From: Bacillus sp. T3
GTDB taxonomy: Bacteria > Bacillota > Bacilli > Bacillales > Cytobacillaceae
Assembly: GCF_033449965.1 (NCBI RefSeq)
Contig: NZ_CP137761.1
Location: 2,976,001 to 3,040,000, forward strand
Direction: 5' to 3'
DNA length: 64,000 bases
Positions 27,110 through 36,895 of this stretch are shown here, in pieces; the stretch's first letter is position 1; the number at the start of each line of letters is the position of its first letter. The notes under the pieces were generated by a model. The model was not told where the DNA came from. It saw only the letters and a list, made by a program, of their open reading frames with translations, and made no database searches. Both the position numbers and the translations under genes were made by a program.

Positions 27110-28213
27110 TTGAGAAATAAAAACAAACTTCAATACTGGTTAGTTCAGATTCTCCTCATTTTAACCATCATTTTTGTTTCAACTAAAATCTCATTTTTGT
27201 TCCAACCGATTGGAATCTTTTTTTCAACCGTGTTCTTTCCAATCCTGATCACGGGTTTTCTTTATTTTCTCCTCAATCCTGTTGTCAGTTTTCTTGTTCG
27301 AAAAAAGGTACCGAAATTATTGGCTATTTTATTCATCTATTTGGCTTTTTCTGGTCTCCTTGTTTTAGCAATTGGCAATTTGGTACCAGCGATAACGAAC
27401 CAATTTACAGCTCTTGCGAACGACCTTCCTCGTTACGCAGACAAAACATTAAAGTTTTTTGATGATATGGCACATTCATCTCAATATCAATGGGTAATCG
27501 ATGAACAAAGCGATCTTCTCGATACAATTGAACAAAAATTGATTGCCTTTGCCAATACATTGCCAAATAGGATTACAGTAAGTCTCTCAAATATATTTGG
27601 TGTTATTGCAAATATCACCATCATACTTGTAACGGTCCCATTTTTATTGTTTTATATGTTTAAGGATGGTCATAAATTTCCAGAAGCTTTAACAAGATTC
27701 CTTCCCTCCTCCTATCGTGATGAAGGATTGGTCGTGTTGAAGGAAACAGGTGAAACATTGTCAGCATATATACAAGGACAAGTAATCGTTGCCCTTTCTG
27801 TCGGGACGCTTGCCTTTATTGGCTATCTCATAATCGATTTACCATATGCTCTTATTTTAGCTTTGGTGGTAGCTATAACCAATATCATTCCTTATGTCGG
27901 TCCTATTTTAGGAGGAACACCGGCTGTCATTGTCGCATTATTCGATTCTCCGACAAAGGCTTTGTTAGTATTAGTTGTCATCGTCATTGCTCAGCAGGTG
28001 GAAGGCAATGTGTTGTCACCACTTATTCTTGGGAAAAGCTTGGATACCCATCCGGCAACGATTATTATCCTTCTCTTAGCTGCTGGAAATTTAGCAGGGG
28101 TTTTAGGCATGGTGTTAGCTATACCTACCTATGCGGTGGTTAAAACCATTGTCTTAAATTTAGTGAAGTTTTTACGAGCTCGAAAGAAAACGAACCAGAC
28201 AGTCGAATCTTAA
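27110..28213 (+). CDS. AI-2E family (UPF0118) membrane transporter
   Basis: A 367-aa polytopic membrane protein with about 8 hydrophobic spans. The family signature is in the second half: AITNIIPYVGPILGG and the conserved QQVEGNVLSPLILGKSL. Members export small molecules or ions, and Bacillus paralogues include YueF and YtvI; the substrate is not predictable. TTG start with AGAGGT about 10 bases before it. Confidence 0.85.
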   Translation: MRNKNKLQYWLVQILLILTIIFVSTKISFLFQPIGIFFSTVFFPILITGFLYFLLNPVVSFLVRKKVPKLLAILFIYLAFSGLLVLAIGNLVPAITNQFTALANDLPRYADKTLKFFDDMAHSSQYQWVIDEQSDLLDTIEQKLIAFANTLPNRITVSLSNIFGVIANITIILVTVPFLLFYMFKDGHKFPEALTRFLPSSYRDEGLVVLKETGETLSAYIQGQVIVALSVGTLAFIGYLIIDLPYALILALVVAITNIIPYVGPILGGTPAVIVALFDSPTKALLVLVVIVIAQQVEGNVLSPLILGKSLDTHPATIIILLLAAGNLAGVLGMVLAIPTYAVVKTIVLNLVKFLRARKKTNQTVES

Positions 28214-28344
28214 TTAGATCATCAAACAGAGGTGGGGGCTTTCAGAACCATTGGAGGCCTTTTCCCTGTTCCTATAAAAAAATTCGTGTTATCGGTTCAA
28301 ATACCATATAATAAACAATGAAAAAATTTAATAGGCGGGATAAC

Positions 28345-29085
28345 ATGATTGCAAAAACAGAAGAAGATTTTAATGGTTTAAAGGAAATAGGAAAAATAGT
28401 TGCTGCGATTCGTGATGAATTAGTACAAAAAACAACTCCTGGTATTACTACGAAGGAGCTGGATGAGCTCGCTGGAGAGCTTTTTGAAAAGAATGAGGCA
28501 ATTTCAGCGCCAAAAGGTGAATATGACTTTCCAGGCTATACTTGCATCAGTGTGAATGAAGAGGTTGCACACGGTATTCCAGGAAATCGAGTGATTCAAG
28601 AAGGTGATCTTGTCAATATTGATGTTTCTGGTTCCAAAAATGGGTATTTTGCTGACACTGGCATTTCCTTTGTCGTCGGTAATGGGAAGGAAATATTAAC
28701 AAAAATATGCGAAGTAGCAAAAGAAGCATTTGAAGCGGGGCTTAAAAAGATTAAACCCGGAGCAAAGAAAAATGGAATTGGAAAAGCAGTGGATCAGATA
28801 GCTCAAAATAACGGTTTAACTGTTATTACGAATTTGACTGGTCACGGTATTGGACGAAGAATCCATGAAGCTCCTGATCACATTTTGAATTTTTACGATC
28901 CATCAGATAGCGAGTTGCTTCGAGATGGCATGGTCATTGCATTCGAACCATTTATCTCAACGAGCGAGGAAGAAGTTTTTCAATTAGATGATGGCTGGAC
29001 TTTTGTGACAGAAAATAGCTTTGTTGCTCAATATGAACACACAATTATTATTACAAAGGAAGGCCCTATCATCATAACAAAATAA
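28345..29085 (+). CDS. map: Type I methionine aminopeptidase
   Basis: Removes the N-terminal Met of new proteins. The 246-aa protein has the five metal ligands: Asp in NIDVSGSKNGYFADTG (two), His in LTGHGIGRRIHE, Glu in AFEPFIS and Glu in QYEHTIIITKE. It lacks the N-terminal zinc-finger extension and is most like B. subtilis MapB (YflG). An upstream ATG at 28318 has no RBS; ATG 28345 follows GGCGGGAT and gives the normal N-terminus MIAKTEEDF. Confidence 0.92.
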   Translation: MIAKTEEDFNGLKEIGKIVAAIRDELVQKTTPGITTKELDELAGELFEKNEAISAPKGEYDFPGYTCISVNEEVAHGIPGNRVIQEGDLVNIDVSGSKNGYFADTGISFVVGNGKEILTKICEVAKEAFEAGLKKIKPGAKKNGIGKAVDQIAQNNGLTVITNLTGHGIGRRIHEAPDHILNFYDPSDSELLRDGMVIAFEPFISTSEEEVFQLDDGWTFVTENSFVAQYEHTIIITKEGPIIITK

Positions 29086-29095
29086 CATAGTCACT

Positions 29096-29126
29096 GAAAA
29101 AAGGGATCAAAACGATCCCTTTTTTA
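29096..29126. terminator. Bidirectional terminator after map
   Basis: AAAAAAGGGATC and GATCCCTTTTTT pair around a short loop; shared with the convergent HAAS-domain gene. Confidence 0.9.
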
Positions 29127-29132
29127 CATTGT

Positions 29133-30125
29133 TTAGATTTTTGCCTTTCTAAAACCGTTAAACAGATCAATCATGGCAAAAAAAGTCATAAAAAACATCG
29201 CACCTCGCGTAATCATGATTTCAATATCCTTTGTTGTCTTAAATAGGTCTTTTAAATAGAAAATAAAATCACTATTAAATAAATTGGAATTGCTCAATAT
29301 AATCATAAACGCACTAACAGAAAGTACTTGAACCAATGTATTACCAATCGCTAATTTTAATGTCCATTTCTCTGCCAGCCATTTTTGAATGTTGAAGGCG
29401 ACCTCAGCTATACTTACAATCACTACTAGAGGTGCATAGCTCATTAATACATCTTGGTTAAACGTTTGAACCATGAACTCTACCCCATTCTTCCCTTGTT
29501 CGTACACCCCAATCAATGCGGATGCATTAAAGTATAAACTGACCCATATGGCAATCCATAGGAAACTAAAAAATACTTCTGCTTTTGGAATTCTTTTTTC
29601 TTTTACAATATATCGAATATTTTTTAAGTCGTCAGGAGTCCATTCTTTAAACTTCATTGTTAGCGGAATAGGGTCTTTCCCTTTATCCGTCCGTTCAATA
29701 ATAACAAACACTAAAGTTAACCAGAAAAACACCTGGATTACAGCAGTTAGTGACGCCGATATCCCTTGTGAGAATACATCAAGAATTATATTTAATATGG
29801 TGTCATTCTTTTCAGAGGAAACAATCTGTACAGTAAGTATAGAGATTAAGGTAATGATGATCGCAATTGGCACAATCTTTTTTAATAAAGTGATATAAAC
29901 ATCGAAATACCTTGGGCCAATCAAGTACATGGGCCGATTTAAGTAACGACTAGCCATTACCGCTGGATTCCCTAACTTGGCAAGAATTCGTTTGATATCC
30001 TCTTCAGAATGATTTTCAGGTAACATACCATTGATAGTAGATTGTAGTTCTAGTGCAATAGCTGCTCTAGATTTGACAGGGAGCCTGCGAGTCACTTCTT
30101 GAATATAAAGTTCTATTAACCTCAT
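29133..30125 (-). CDS. HAAS-domain integral membrane protein
   Basis: A 330-aa protein. The first ~70 residues (LPVKSRAAIALELQ, then EEDIKRILAKLGNPAVMASRY) form a helical HAAS-type signalling domain. At least five hydrophobic segments follow. Such proteins often work with PadR regulators and affect envelope functions, but no PadR gene is adjacent. RBS AAGGAGAGGAAG. Function unknown. Confidence 0.7.
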   Translation of the reverse strand: MRLIELYIQEVTRRLPVKSRAAIALELQSTINGMLPENHSEEDIKRILAKLGNPAVMASRYLNRPMYLIGPRYFDVYITLLKKIVPIAIIITLISILTVQIVSSEKNDTILNIILDVFSQGISASLTAVIQVFFWLTLVFVIIERTDKGKDPIPLTMKFKEWTPDDLKNIRYIVKEKRIPKAEVFFSFLWIAIWVSLYFNASALIGVYEQGKNGVEFMVQTFNQDVLMSYAPLVVIVSIAEVAFNIQKWLAEKWTLKLAIGNTLVQVLSVSAFMIILSNSNLFNSDFIFYLKDLFKTTKDIEIMITRGAMFFMTFFAMIDLFNGFRKAKI

Positions 30126-30464
30126 GCTCTTCCTCTCCTTAAAACAATATTAGTGAGATGTTGGATGCGGAGGATTTTTTATATTCATTAACAAGAGGGC
30201 TATGTAGAGGGACGTATCGTAAGCAGTATTGAACGCATTGAGAACATATACATAACTGATTTTATGTATTATTTGTGGTGTGTATTTCACCCTTATTATA
30301 CAGTATGGCGTACGTCATGGTTAAGGATATTAGATCCATAATCTATATTTTCAAAAGAGCCCATCCCCTTCAAATTTTTCCAATCATAAATCCAAAAAAC
30401 TCTACCCAACTGGATAGAGTCTACAAAATACCTAGTTTCAATGAACATCCCTGCTGTAAAAAAA
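30126..30464. other. Intergenic region, one terminator and no gene
   Basis: No convincing coding frame. It holds the upstream region of the HAAS gene and, near the right end, the terminator of the MFS gene. Confidence 0.6.
30393..30421 (-). terminator. Terminator of the MFS gene
   Basis: Minus-strand ACTCTATCC/GGGTAGAGT hairpin followed by TTTTTT. Confidence 0.8.
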
Positions 30465-31643
30465 TCAGGTTTGCTCCACTGACTCGGACAAAGGCTTCAC
30501 CTTGAGCATACAGGCAAATGCAAACACCATGCTCCCTGCTGCTGCAAGAAACAATATGTTAAACCCAAATAAATCAATAAGTAGTCCAAGTGTGGGAGGC
30601 GAAATAATGGCCGCTAGTGATGACACTAAATAGTACAAGCCGGTTCGGGTTCCAAAGCTGTGTTCACTTCCTGTTGTCACAATAAATGGGTAGGCATTAA
30701 TATTAATGCAGGCCCAAAACACGCCCCCAACCAATAGAATAGCTCGTAATGCTATAACCGTTTTCACCCAATTTAACAGTAGGAATACCATTACTAAACC
30801 AACAATTCCAACGATGATCACTTTCTTCATTCCGTATTTTGCTCCTAAATGACCGCACGGGATGGATGAAAGAACAAAGCTTAATGAAAAAAATGATAAC
30901 GAAAAGGCCGATGCACTTTCTGACATTCCCATTCCCTTAACACCATACAAAGTAAACAAAGCCTCCATTCCCTGAATCGCAATAAACCAGAAGAAGATCG
31001 CACAAAGTAAAAAAATAGTCGTTTGATCTAATTCTTCCTTATAATTAATTTTTGTTGAGAATTCAATACCATCAAAAATTGAGTCTCTTTTTTCGTTGAT
31101 ATTCATGAAAATCACCCATAACGTAACCAAAAAGACAGCCGAAACAGATAAAAACGGTAAAGATTCATCGATATGAAATAAGACAGAACCAACGCTAAAG
31201 GCTAAAATAGCACCACAGCCACCCATGAAATTAATAATACCATTGGCCTTCGCTCGGTCAGATACAACCGTAATATCTGGCATTAACGCAATCGTAGGAG
31301 AACGAAAAATGGCCATTGATAAATTCATACAAACCATAAAAATGATTAAGGTAAGCAAATGATTGTGGAACGGAATAAGGCCGTAAAACATGGCAGAGAT
31401 AGGGATCCCGAGCATCAAGAAGGGCATTCGACGCCCATAGCGTGTATTCGTTCGATCACTGAGGTTGCCGATAAAAGGCTGTAAAAAGAGCGCAACATAA
31501 TTATCTATCGTCATTAAAAATCCAATCAACGCTGTACTAGTTAGGTAATCATCAAGAAAAAATGGGACAAAGCCATTATACAAAGCCCACCCTAAACTAA
31601 TACTAAAAAAACCAAAGCCTAACAGCCACGTTTTTTTCATCAT
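30465..31643 (-). CDS. MFS transporter, SLC45-like
   Basis: A 392-aa major facilitator protein with about 12 hydrophobic spans. The segment GNLSDRTNTRYGRRMPF between helices 2 and 3 is the family loop motif and matches sugar-type (SLC45/GPH-like) carriers. It stands alone with its own terminator. The substrate is probably a sugar or glycoside, but this is not certain. Confidence 0.8.
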   Translation of the reverse strand: MMKKTWLLGFGFFSISLGWALYNGFVPFFLDDYLTSTALIGFLMTIDNYVALFLQPFIGNLSDRTNTRYGRRMPFLMLGIPISAMFYGLIPFHNHLLTLIIFMVCMNLSMAIFRSPTIALMPDITVVSDRAKANGIINFMGGCGAILAFSVGSVLFHIDESLPFLSVSAVFLVTLWVIFMNINEKRDSIFDGIEFSTKINYKEELDQTTIFLLCAIFFWFIAIQGMEALFTLYGVKGMGMSESASAFSLSFFSLSFVLSSIPCGHLGAKYGMKKVIIVGIVGLVMVFLLLNWVKTVIALRAILLVGGVFWACININAYPFIVTTGSEHSFGTRTGLYYLVSSLAAIISPPTLGLLIDLFGFNILFLAAAGSMVFAFACMLKVKPLSESVEQT

Positions 31644-31767
31644 TGTCTCCTTTTGAACTTTTCAACCCTAATAAGGTAGTGCTATTATCTTATGCACCTT
31701 TATCCTTCTTTTTGCTTGTCCAAAGGATATCTGACTGTACGTAAACGAAGTGAAGTCAGATTAAAAG

Positions 31768-31799
31768 AAAAGAACCCGAAATGATTTCGGGTTCTTTTT
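31768..31799. terminator. Terminator downstream of the amino acid permease
   Basis: AAAAGAACCCGAAAT and ATTTCGGGTTCTTTTT form a near-perfect hairpin with A- and T-runs. Confidence 0.9.
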
Positions 31800-31801
31800 G
31801 G

Positions 31802-33220
31802 CTATTTCGCGATGATTTGTCGCTCATCATCTTCATTTATATTTAATAAGCTATGCTTTCTCGCATAAAGGAAATAAACAATCGTTCCAACACCAATCCA
31901 GATTAGGAAAGAAATCCAGGTAATCGCTGGCAGGCTTGACGCCAAATATAAACACAATATCGCACTTATTGCCGGTAAAACCGGAACAAATGGTACGCGG
32001 AAGCTTGCTTTTAATTCAGGATGCTTCTTTCTTAAAATGATAATCGCAATTGAAATTAACGTAAATGCAGCCAATGTTCCCATATTCACCAAATGAGCAA
32101 GCGTCGTAAGATCAATAAAACCAGCGATACCAGCTGCAACAAAACCAGTAAACCATGTATTTCCAAACGGTGTTTTATATTTTTTATGAACAACCGCTAA
32201 CTTTTTCGGTAATAACCCGTCTCGGCTCATCGCAAAGGTTAATCGAACTTGAGCAAAAATTAATGCAAGTAGGACGGTTGTGATTCCTGCAACGGCTCCT
32301 ACGGAAATCACGCCTGCGATGGAGTTTAATCCAACTACTTCTAGTGCAAGCGCAACAGGATCACCAACATTTAATGAAGTATATGGAACCATTCCAGTTA
32401 AAATAAGTGAGACTACCATATATAAAATCGTACAAATTGCCAATGAAGCAATGATTCCAATTGGCATATCGCGTTTTGGATTTTTTACTTCTTCAGATGC
32501 AGTGGCAATAACATCAAAACCAATATAGGCAAAGAAAACAGTTGCCGCACCCGTTATAATTCCATCAAAACCAAAAGGAGCAAAAGGAGTCCAGTTGTCT
32601 GGTTTTACATATCCAACCCCTGCGAAAATAAAAATGAATATGATGGCTAACTTGATAAACACCATAACATTGTTAAATCTGGTGCTTTCTTTTACCCCGA
32701 TACTAACTAAGGCTGTTACTAACAGTATGATGATGATCGCTGGCAGGTCAATAATCCCACCTTTCCCTGTTCCAGGAGCAGAAGAAAGAATAGTCGGAAA
32801 ATTAACGCCAAAACCCTCTATTAACGATCGAAAATAAGCTGACCAACCAGTAGCAACCGCCGAAATGGCAAGCACATACTCAAGCATTAAATCCCAACCA
32901 ATGAGGAACGCAAAAATTTCACCCATCGTAGCATACGTATAAGTGTATACACTCCCTGATATCGGAACTGCCGACGAAAACTCCGCATAACAAAGCGCTG
33001 CAAGGGCACATGCAATCCCCGCAATAATAAACGATACAACAATAGCTGGGCCTGTGCTTTCAGCCGCTACCACTCCAGTTACCACAAATATACCAGTCCC
33101 GATGACACAACCAACACCAAGGAAAATTAAGTCAAATAGACCTAAGGTACGATTTAATCCCATTTTTTTGCTATGGGCCAGCATCGTGCTTAAAGATTTT
33201 TTTCTGAATAAACTGCTCAT
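31802..33220 (-). CDS. APC-family amino acid permease
   Basis: A 472-aa, 12-helix amino acid permease (YfnA / CAT-like subgroup). It has GVGCVIGTGIFVVTG in helix 1 (unwound substrate site), SGSVYTYTYATMGE, and FFAYIGFDVIATASEE with the following PKRDMPIGI, all typical. It imports amino acids across the cytoplasmic membrane; the specific one is unknown. RBS GGAGG lies before the ATG. Confidence 0.9.
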   Translation of the reverse strand: MSSLFRKKSLSTMLAHSKKMGLNRTLGLFDLIFLGVGCVIGTGIFVVTGVVAAESTGPAIVVSFIIAGIACALAALCYAEFSSAVPISGSVYTYTYATMGEIFAFLIGWDLMLEYVLAISAVATGWSAYFRSLIEGFGVNFPTILSSAPGTGKGGIIDLPAIIIILLVTALVSIGVKESTRFNNVMVFIKLAIIFIFIFAGVGYVKPDNWTPFAPFGFDGIITGAATVFFAYIGFDVIATASEEVKNPKRDMPIGIIASLAICTILYMVVSLILTGMVPYTSLNVGDPVALALEVVGLNSIAGVISVGAVAGITTVLLALIFAQVRLTFAMSRDGLLPKKLAVVHKKYKTPFGNTWFTGFVAAGIAGFIDLTTLAHLVNMGTLAAFTLISIAIIILRKKHPELKASFRVPFVPVLPAISAILCLYLASSLPAITWISFLIWIGVGTIVYFLYARKHSLLNINEDDERQIIAK

Positions 33221-33418
33221 TAGATCCTCCGATTACTATAAATAAAAAATTATCAAAATAATTCCACTAGAGAAGTATATTGTCGAAACGAGTCGAAGTC
33301 AATGACAATTTTGTGAACCTAAATTTTTTATTTCTAAAATTTAGACATCCCCTTCCCTTTTGAACCTCGATAAACTCTTTTGTTAAAATAGATTAAAAGA
33401 TCATTTGAGGTGATTAGG

Positions 33419-34095
33419 ATGTGTGGCCGATTTACATTAGCTGCCCCAATAGAAGAGATTATAAACCGATTTGATATCGAGGCATTTCTCGAAGAAGACG
33501 GTTACCTCCCCAATTATAATGTTGCCCCTTCTCAATCTGTTTTAGCAATAATTAACAACGGCACGTGCAACAAAATGGGCTACTTAAGATGGGGATTTAT
33601 CCCTCCATGGGCTAAGGATATAACATTTGGAAATAAAATGATCAATGCACGCGCGGAAACACTTGTCGAAAAACCAAGCTTCGAAATGCCTTTAAGAAAA
33701 AACGTTGCTTAATCATCGCCGACTCGTTTTATGAATGGAAACGTGATGAGGCAAATGCGAAGACTCCGATGCGGATCAAATTAAAAAACAACGAATTGTT
33801 TGGAATGGCCGGACTTTGGGAGCAATGGAAATCACCTGAAGGGAAATCAATTTTCTCGTGCTCTGTTATTACTACAGCACCAAACTTACTTATGAAAGAC
33901 ATTCACAACAGAATGCCGGTCATTTTAAAACGTGAAGACGAAAAGGTTTGGCTAAATCCGGCCATTACAAATCCGCTTGAACTTCAACAGCTCTTAACTC
34001 CTTTAGACGCTGAATTAATGGAGGCGTATGAGGTAAGTTCCTTAGTTAATTCACCTAAAAACAATAGTATTGAATTAATCCAAAAGATTTGTTAG
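33419..34095 (+). pseudogene. SRAP (HMCES/YedK-like) gene with one-base deletion
   Basis: SRAP proteins crosslink to abasic sites in single-stranded DNA through Cys2. ATG 33419 gives MCGRFTLAAP, exposing Cys2; GAGG is 8 bases before it. The frame stops after LRKNVA at 33712. Adding one A to the six-A run at 33697-33702 restores LRKKRCLIIADSFYEWKR and runs on through GMAGLWEQW and DIHNRMPVIL (catalytic His) to the stop at 34095. About 226 aa when restored. Homopolymer sequencing error is a likely cause. Confidence 0.88.
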
Positions 34096-34108
34096 AAATA
34101 ATCCACAT

Positions 34109-34148
34109 AAAAATGCCAGGAAAATTGATTATATTCCTGGCATTTTTT
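34109..34148. terminator. Bidirectional terminator
   Basis: AAAATGCCAGGAA and TTCCTGGCATTTTTT pair; it serves the SRAP gene and the convergent MauG-type gene. Confidence 0.9.
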
Positions 34149-34164
34149 ACATAACAAGCATTCA

Positions 34165-35265
34165 TTATTTTTCCCCTGGAAGCTCAGGAGCTGTAAACAC
34201 TGGTGGTTTTCCACCTAAGGTTTTCAGAAAGGAGACAAGATCTTCCTTTTCATGATCAGTTAATCCTAGCGGTTGCATAAATTGCCGGATAAAAAAGCTG
34301 GTATTCGGATGACCGTCTCCACCTCGGTCGTAGAATTCAACGACTTCTTCTAAGCTGTCTATACTCCCGTTATGCATATAAGGTCCTGTATGTGTGATTC
34401 CATAAAGTCCTGGTGTCCTAATTCTCCCAATATCGTTTTCATCCTTAGTCACCGCAAAGCGACCTACATCCTCTGTATTTAACCCAACATTATAAAATTG
34501 GTTATCTGATAAATTGGGACCATTATGACAGGTTGAACAAAAAGCCTCCCCAGTAAACAACCTTAGACCACGAAGTTCCTGTTGTGTTAAAGCCTTCGTA
34601 TCTCCAGACAAAAATTGGTCATAGGGAATATCCTTAACAACAATCTGCCTTTGGAAAGCAGCAAGAGACTTTGCAATATTTTTCTCAGTAATACCATCTG
34701 AAAAAGCAGCTAAAAACAGCTCTTCGTAGCCATTAATACCTTTTAATTCTTGAAGGAGATCTGCTAGTGATTGGTTCATTTCATTTGGATTTTGGATCGG
34801 TCCAAGGGCCTGCTCCTCCAAGCTTTTAGCTCGGCCATCCCAAAAATTCGATGTGTAATATCCTGAGTTAATAATTGTTGGACTGTTTCTTGCGCCATCA
34901 CTACCATCTATCTTTTTAAAAGTGGGCCGATTATCCCCATAACCTAAATTGGGATCATGGCAGGTTGCACAACTTACTTCGTTATTTCCAGAAAGGCGAG
35001 GATCAAAAAACAGCACTTGCCCTAACTGAAGTACCTTTGGTTCCATTGGGTTATCAGCTGGTATAGGAATATTTCCCAATGGTTCAACTGGTGTGTGGTT
35101 TTTGAGACTATTTAGTAATTCCTTTGGATCAATAACATCATTTTGTACCGTTGCCGTTTTTTCACTTTTTTGTTTCGTTGGTGGGGGTACTTCTTCTTTA
35201 GACGAACAGCCAATTAGGGTCAATCCTAACAATAAAAACAGTGAAAATAATTGAATTTTTTTCAT
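34165..35265 (-). CDS. Di-heme cytochrome c peroxidase / MauG-type lipoprotein (copy 2)
   Basis: A 366-aa lipoprotein with lipobox LIGC near residue 20 and heme sites CATCHD near 98 and CSTCHN near 243. It shares long blocks with copy 1 (FFDPRLSGNNE, FWDGRA, EEQALGPIQNPNEMNQ, TGPYMHNGS against TAPYMHDGS), so the two are paralogues. It has a slightly longer spacer after the lipobox, rich in Pro, Lys and Thr. Peroxide detoxification outside the membrane is the expected role. Confidence 0.92.
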   Translation of the reverse strand: MKKIQLFSLFLLLGLTLIGCSSKEEVPPPTKQKSEKTATVQNDVIDPKELLNSLKNHTPVEPLGNIPIPADNPMEPKVLQLGQVLFFDPRLSGNNEVSCATCHDPNLGYGDNRPTFKKIDGSDGARNSPTIINSGYYTSNFWDGRAKSLEEQALGPIQNPNEMNQSLADLLQELKGINGYEELFLAAFSDGITEKNIAKSLAAFQRQIVVKDIPYDQFLSGDTKALTQQELRGLRLFTGEAFCSTCHNGPNLSDNQFYNVGLNTEDVGRFAVTKDENDIGRIRTPGLYGITHTGPYMHNGSIDSLEEVVEFYDRGGDGHPNTSFFIRQFMQPLGLTDHEKEDLVSFLKTLGGKPPVFTAPELPGEK

Positions 35266-35504
35266 GCTGCACTACTCCAAGTGTGAGATTTATCTGTTTG
35301 TTTTTATTATAGATTGACAGCGCTATAAAAAGAGGTTAATAATGTGTATAAATTATAAACTATATGGTTTTTTTCTTGATGTGGTAAATGTTATTTTTTA
35401 CTTTTTTATGATGCTAATGTACTAGTTACCGACCTAATTGCTTGAATCCAAACTCCTATAACATTTATCTTCTTCCCATTTTTCTCGTTTCCTTTAAGCC
35501 CATG

Positions 35505-35541
35505 AAAAAAGACGCCTGTTCTAAAAACAGGCGTCTTTTTA
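35505..35541 (-). terminator. Terminator of the predicted small RNA
   Basis: AAAAAGACGCCTGTT and AACAGGCGTCTTTTTT form a long perfect stem with T-runs in both directions. Confidence 0.92.
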
Positions 35542-35627
35542 TGCGTTTGCGGCAATCGACCGTATGACCACATTCATACGTTTAGCCCGTAGGCATGTAG
35601 ATTGGCTTATGCAAATTAGCTCATCGC
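35505..35627 (-). ncRNA. Predicted small RNA with promoter and terminator
   Basis: A transcript of about 120 nt is bounded by a good minus-strand promoter and a strong terminator, in a 600-bp gap. Inside, GTATGA/TCATAC form a hairpin (about 35558-35575) and CAATC/GATTG can pair around it. The only ATG frames are 2-4 codons long, so it is probably non-coding. It matches no RNA family I can name. It could be an independent sRNA or a leader RNA for the MauG-type gene 240 bp downstream. Confidence 0.6.
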
Positions 35628-35633
35628 TTAATC

Positions 35634-35662
35634 AATATAACATCCAACAGAGACAATGACAA
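35634..35662 (-). promoter_or_regulatory. SigA-type promoter of the small RNA
   Basis: Minus-strand TTGTCA (35657-35662) and TATATT (35634-35639) are separated by exactly 17 bases; each differs from consensus at one position. Confidence 0.75.
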
Positions 35663-35874
35663 CTGAAAATTTTACCCAGTTCCTGATATATTAGGAAAAA
35701 GGTGGCCTAGGATCAATCGATTTCAATCATAATTTTGCCAATGGGAAATTATAATGTAATCAATACTTTTTCTTTGCCAATTGGGCTAATAATTGAGTAC
35801 AATATGACTATATTCATTTATTAATAATTTTTCCAAATTTCAAATCTTAAAAACTTTGAAAGGTGTTGGTGATT

Positions 35875-36027
35875 ATGGCTAAAAAAACTAATGATAAGAA
35901 TATTTCTGTGGATTCATCTGTAACATTAAAAGGATTCGTAAAAGCCATATTTAACGATACAATTCATGTACAAATTGGTGGAAAAATTATCCCTATTCCA
36001 GCAACTGATTTACAGCTTGATAAGTAA
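35875..36027 (+). CDS. Small 50-aa protein of unknown function
   Basis: A frame of 50 codons starts at ATG 35875 with AAAGGTG upstream and ends at TAA 36025-36027, followed at once by a terminator. The protein begins MAKKTNDKN and ends IPIPATDLQLDK. It is basic at the N-terminus with alternating hydrophobics (VKAIFNDTIHVQIGGKIIPI) that suggest a small beta structure. No Cys. I do not recognise a family. The RBS, terminator and codon pattern support it as real. Confidence 0.7.
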   Translation: MAKKTNDKNISVDSSVTLKGFVKAIFNDTIHVQIGGKIIPIPATDLQLDK

Positions 36028-36041
36028 TGTTCGTTTTAGTA

Positions 36042-36075
36042 AAAGAGTAGCTGCTCATGTCAGCTACTCTTTGTT
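36042..36075 (+). terminator. Terminator after the 50-aa protein gene
   Basis: AAAGAGTAGCTG and CAGCTACTCTTT are perfect 12-base arms around a 7-base loop; bidirectional. Confidence 0.9.
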
Positions 36076-36090
36076 TGTTATTACGTCCAT

Positions 36091-36864
36091 TTATTCCTTC
36101 CAGGCCTGTTCCAAAATCTCGCGAAAAAGTTTATTCAGCTGAGGTGTGAGATTGACTTTTTCCTCGCTCCAATTATTGGCAACTCCCTCTATCCGCTCGA
36201 GTTCAAGCTGCAAGAACTGCTTTAATTTTTGAAATTCAGCTTTACTCGTCTCCGTTATACCCGCGACTTTTCTTTCGATTATAGTCTCGATTTCCTGATT
36301 AATTTCAGCAGACTGTATTAGCTTTGTGACGAGATCTCGTAGTTCAACTGGTGGAAAGGTCCGATATTTCTCAATCCAAAGGCAAGCTAATACCGGTCTT
36401 AATACATAAAAATAGTTTTTTGTTTTGATTATATCTGATTGAAAAAAATCGGTAGCATTCCGTTTTGCCATATTTAAATAGTGAAATAGCGCTGGCTTTG
36501 CAGAAAATGCTTCCTGCTCCAATGACTTGATTTTTTCTAGAAAAGTCGTGACCTTGGCATACTGGATTCCGGAATGAAGCCATTCAAATAAATGGGGATT
36601 TGATTTACGTAACAATCGTAGTGACTTGCGTAACTCCCACCCATTAAGATCCAAGTGATCACTTATCGGAACTTCAAGTGTTTCTCGTTTTTCATCAATT
36701 GATAAATACCACTCTAATCGATGGACATAAATAAATCTCACATCATAATCACTGTCCTGTGAAGGAATACCTGTCGATCTACTTCCTGATTCCACGGCAA
36801 AAATCACTTTAATATCGTGTTGCTGTTCAAGCTTTTTTAGATTTTCAACTATCGTGTCTTTCAT
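36091..36864 (-). CDS. RlaP-type (YcgL-like) nucleotidyltransferase
   Basis: A 257-aa protein of the DNA polymerase beta-like nucleotidyltransferase superfamily (RlaP/YcgL group). The signature is ESGSRSTGIPSQDSDYDVRFIY, here given as GSRSTG followed by the Asp pair DSDYD, near residues 26-45. A helical C-terminal half follows. Relatives occur near RNA ligases, but none is here. Substrate unknown. Confidence 0.8.
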   Translation of the reverse strand: MKDTIVENLKKLEQQHDIKVIFAVESGSRSTGIPSQDSDYDVRFIYVHRLEWYLSIDEKRETLEVPISDHLDLNGWELRKSLRLLRKSNPHLFEWLHSGIQYAKVTTFLEKIKSLEQEAFSAKPALFHYLNMAKRNATDFFQSDIIKTKNYFYVLRPVLACLWIEKYRTFPPVELRDLVTKLIQSAEINQEIETIIERKVAGITETSKAEFQKLKQFLQLELERIEGVANNWSEEKVNLTPQLNKLFREILEQAWKE

Positions 36865-36895
36865 TTTTATACCCCAATTTAGAAAGATTTGATTC

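Noticed and set aside
33410..33712. A short intact SRAP-like protein ending at 33712
   Set aside because: The frame resumes perfectly with one added A, and the catalytic His lies in the second part, so the short product is not a real gene.
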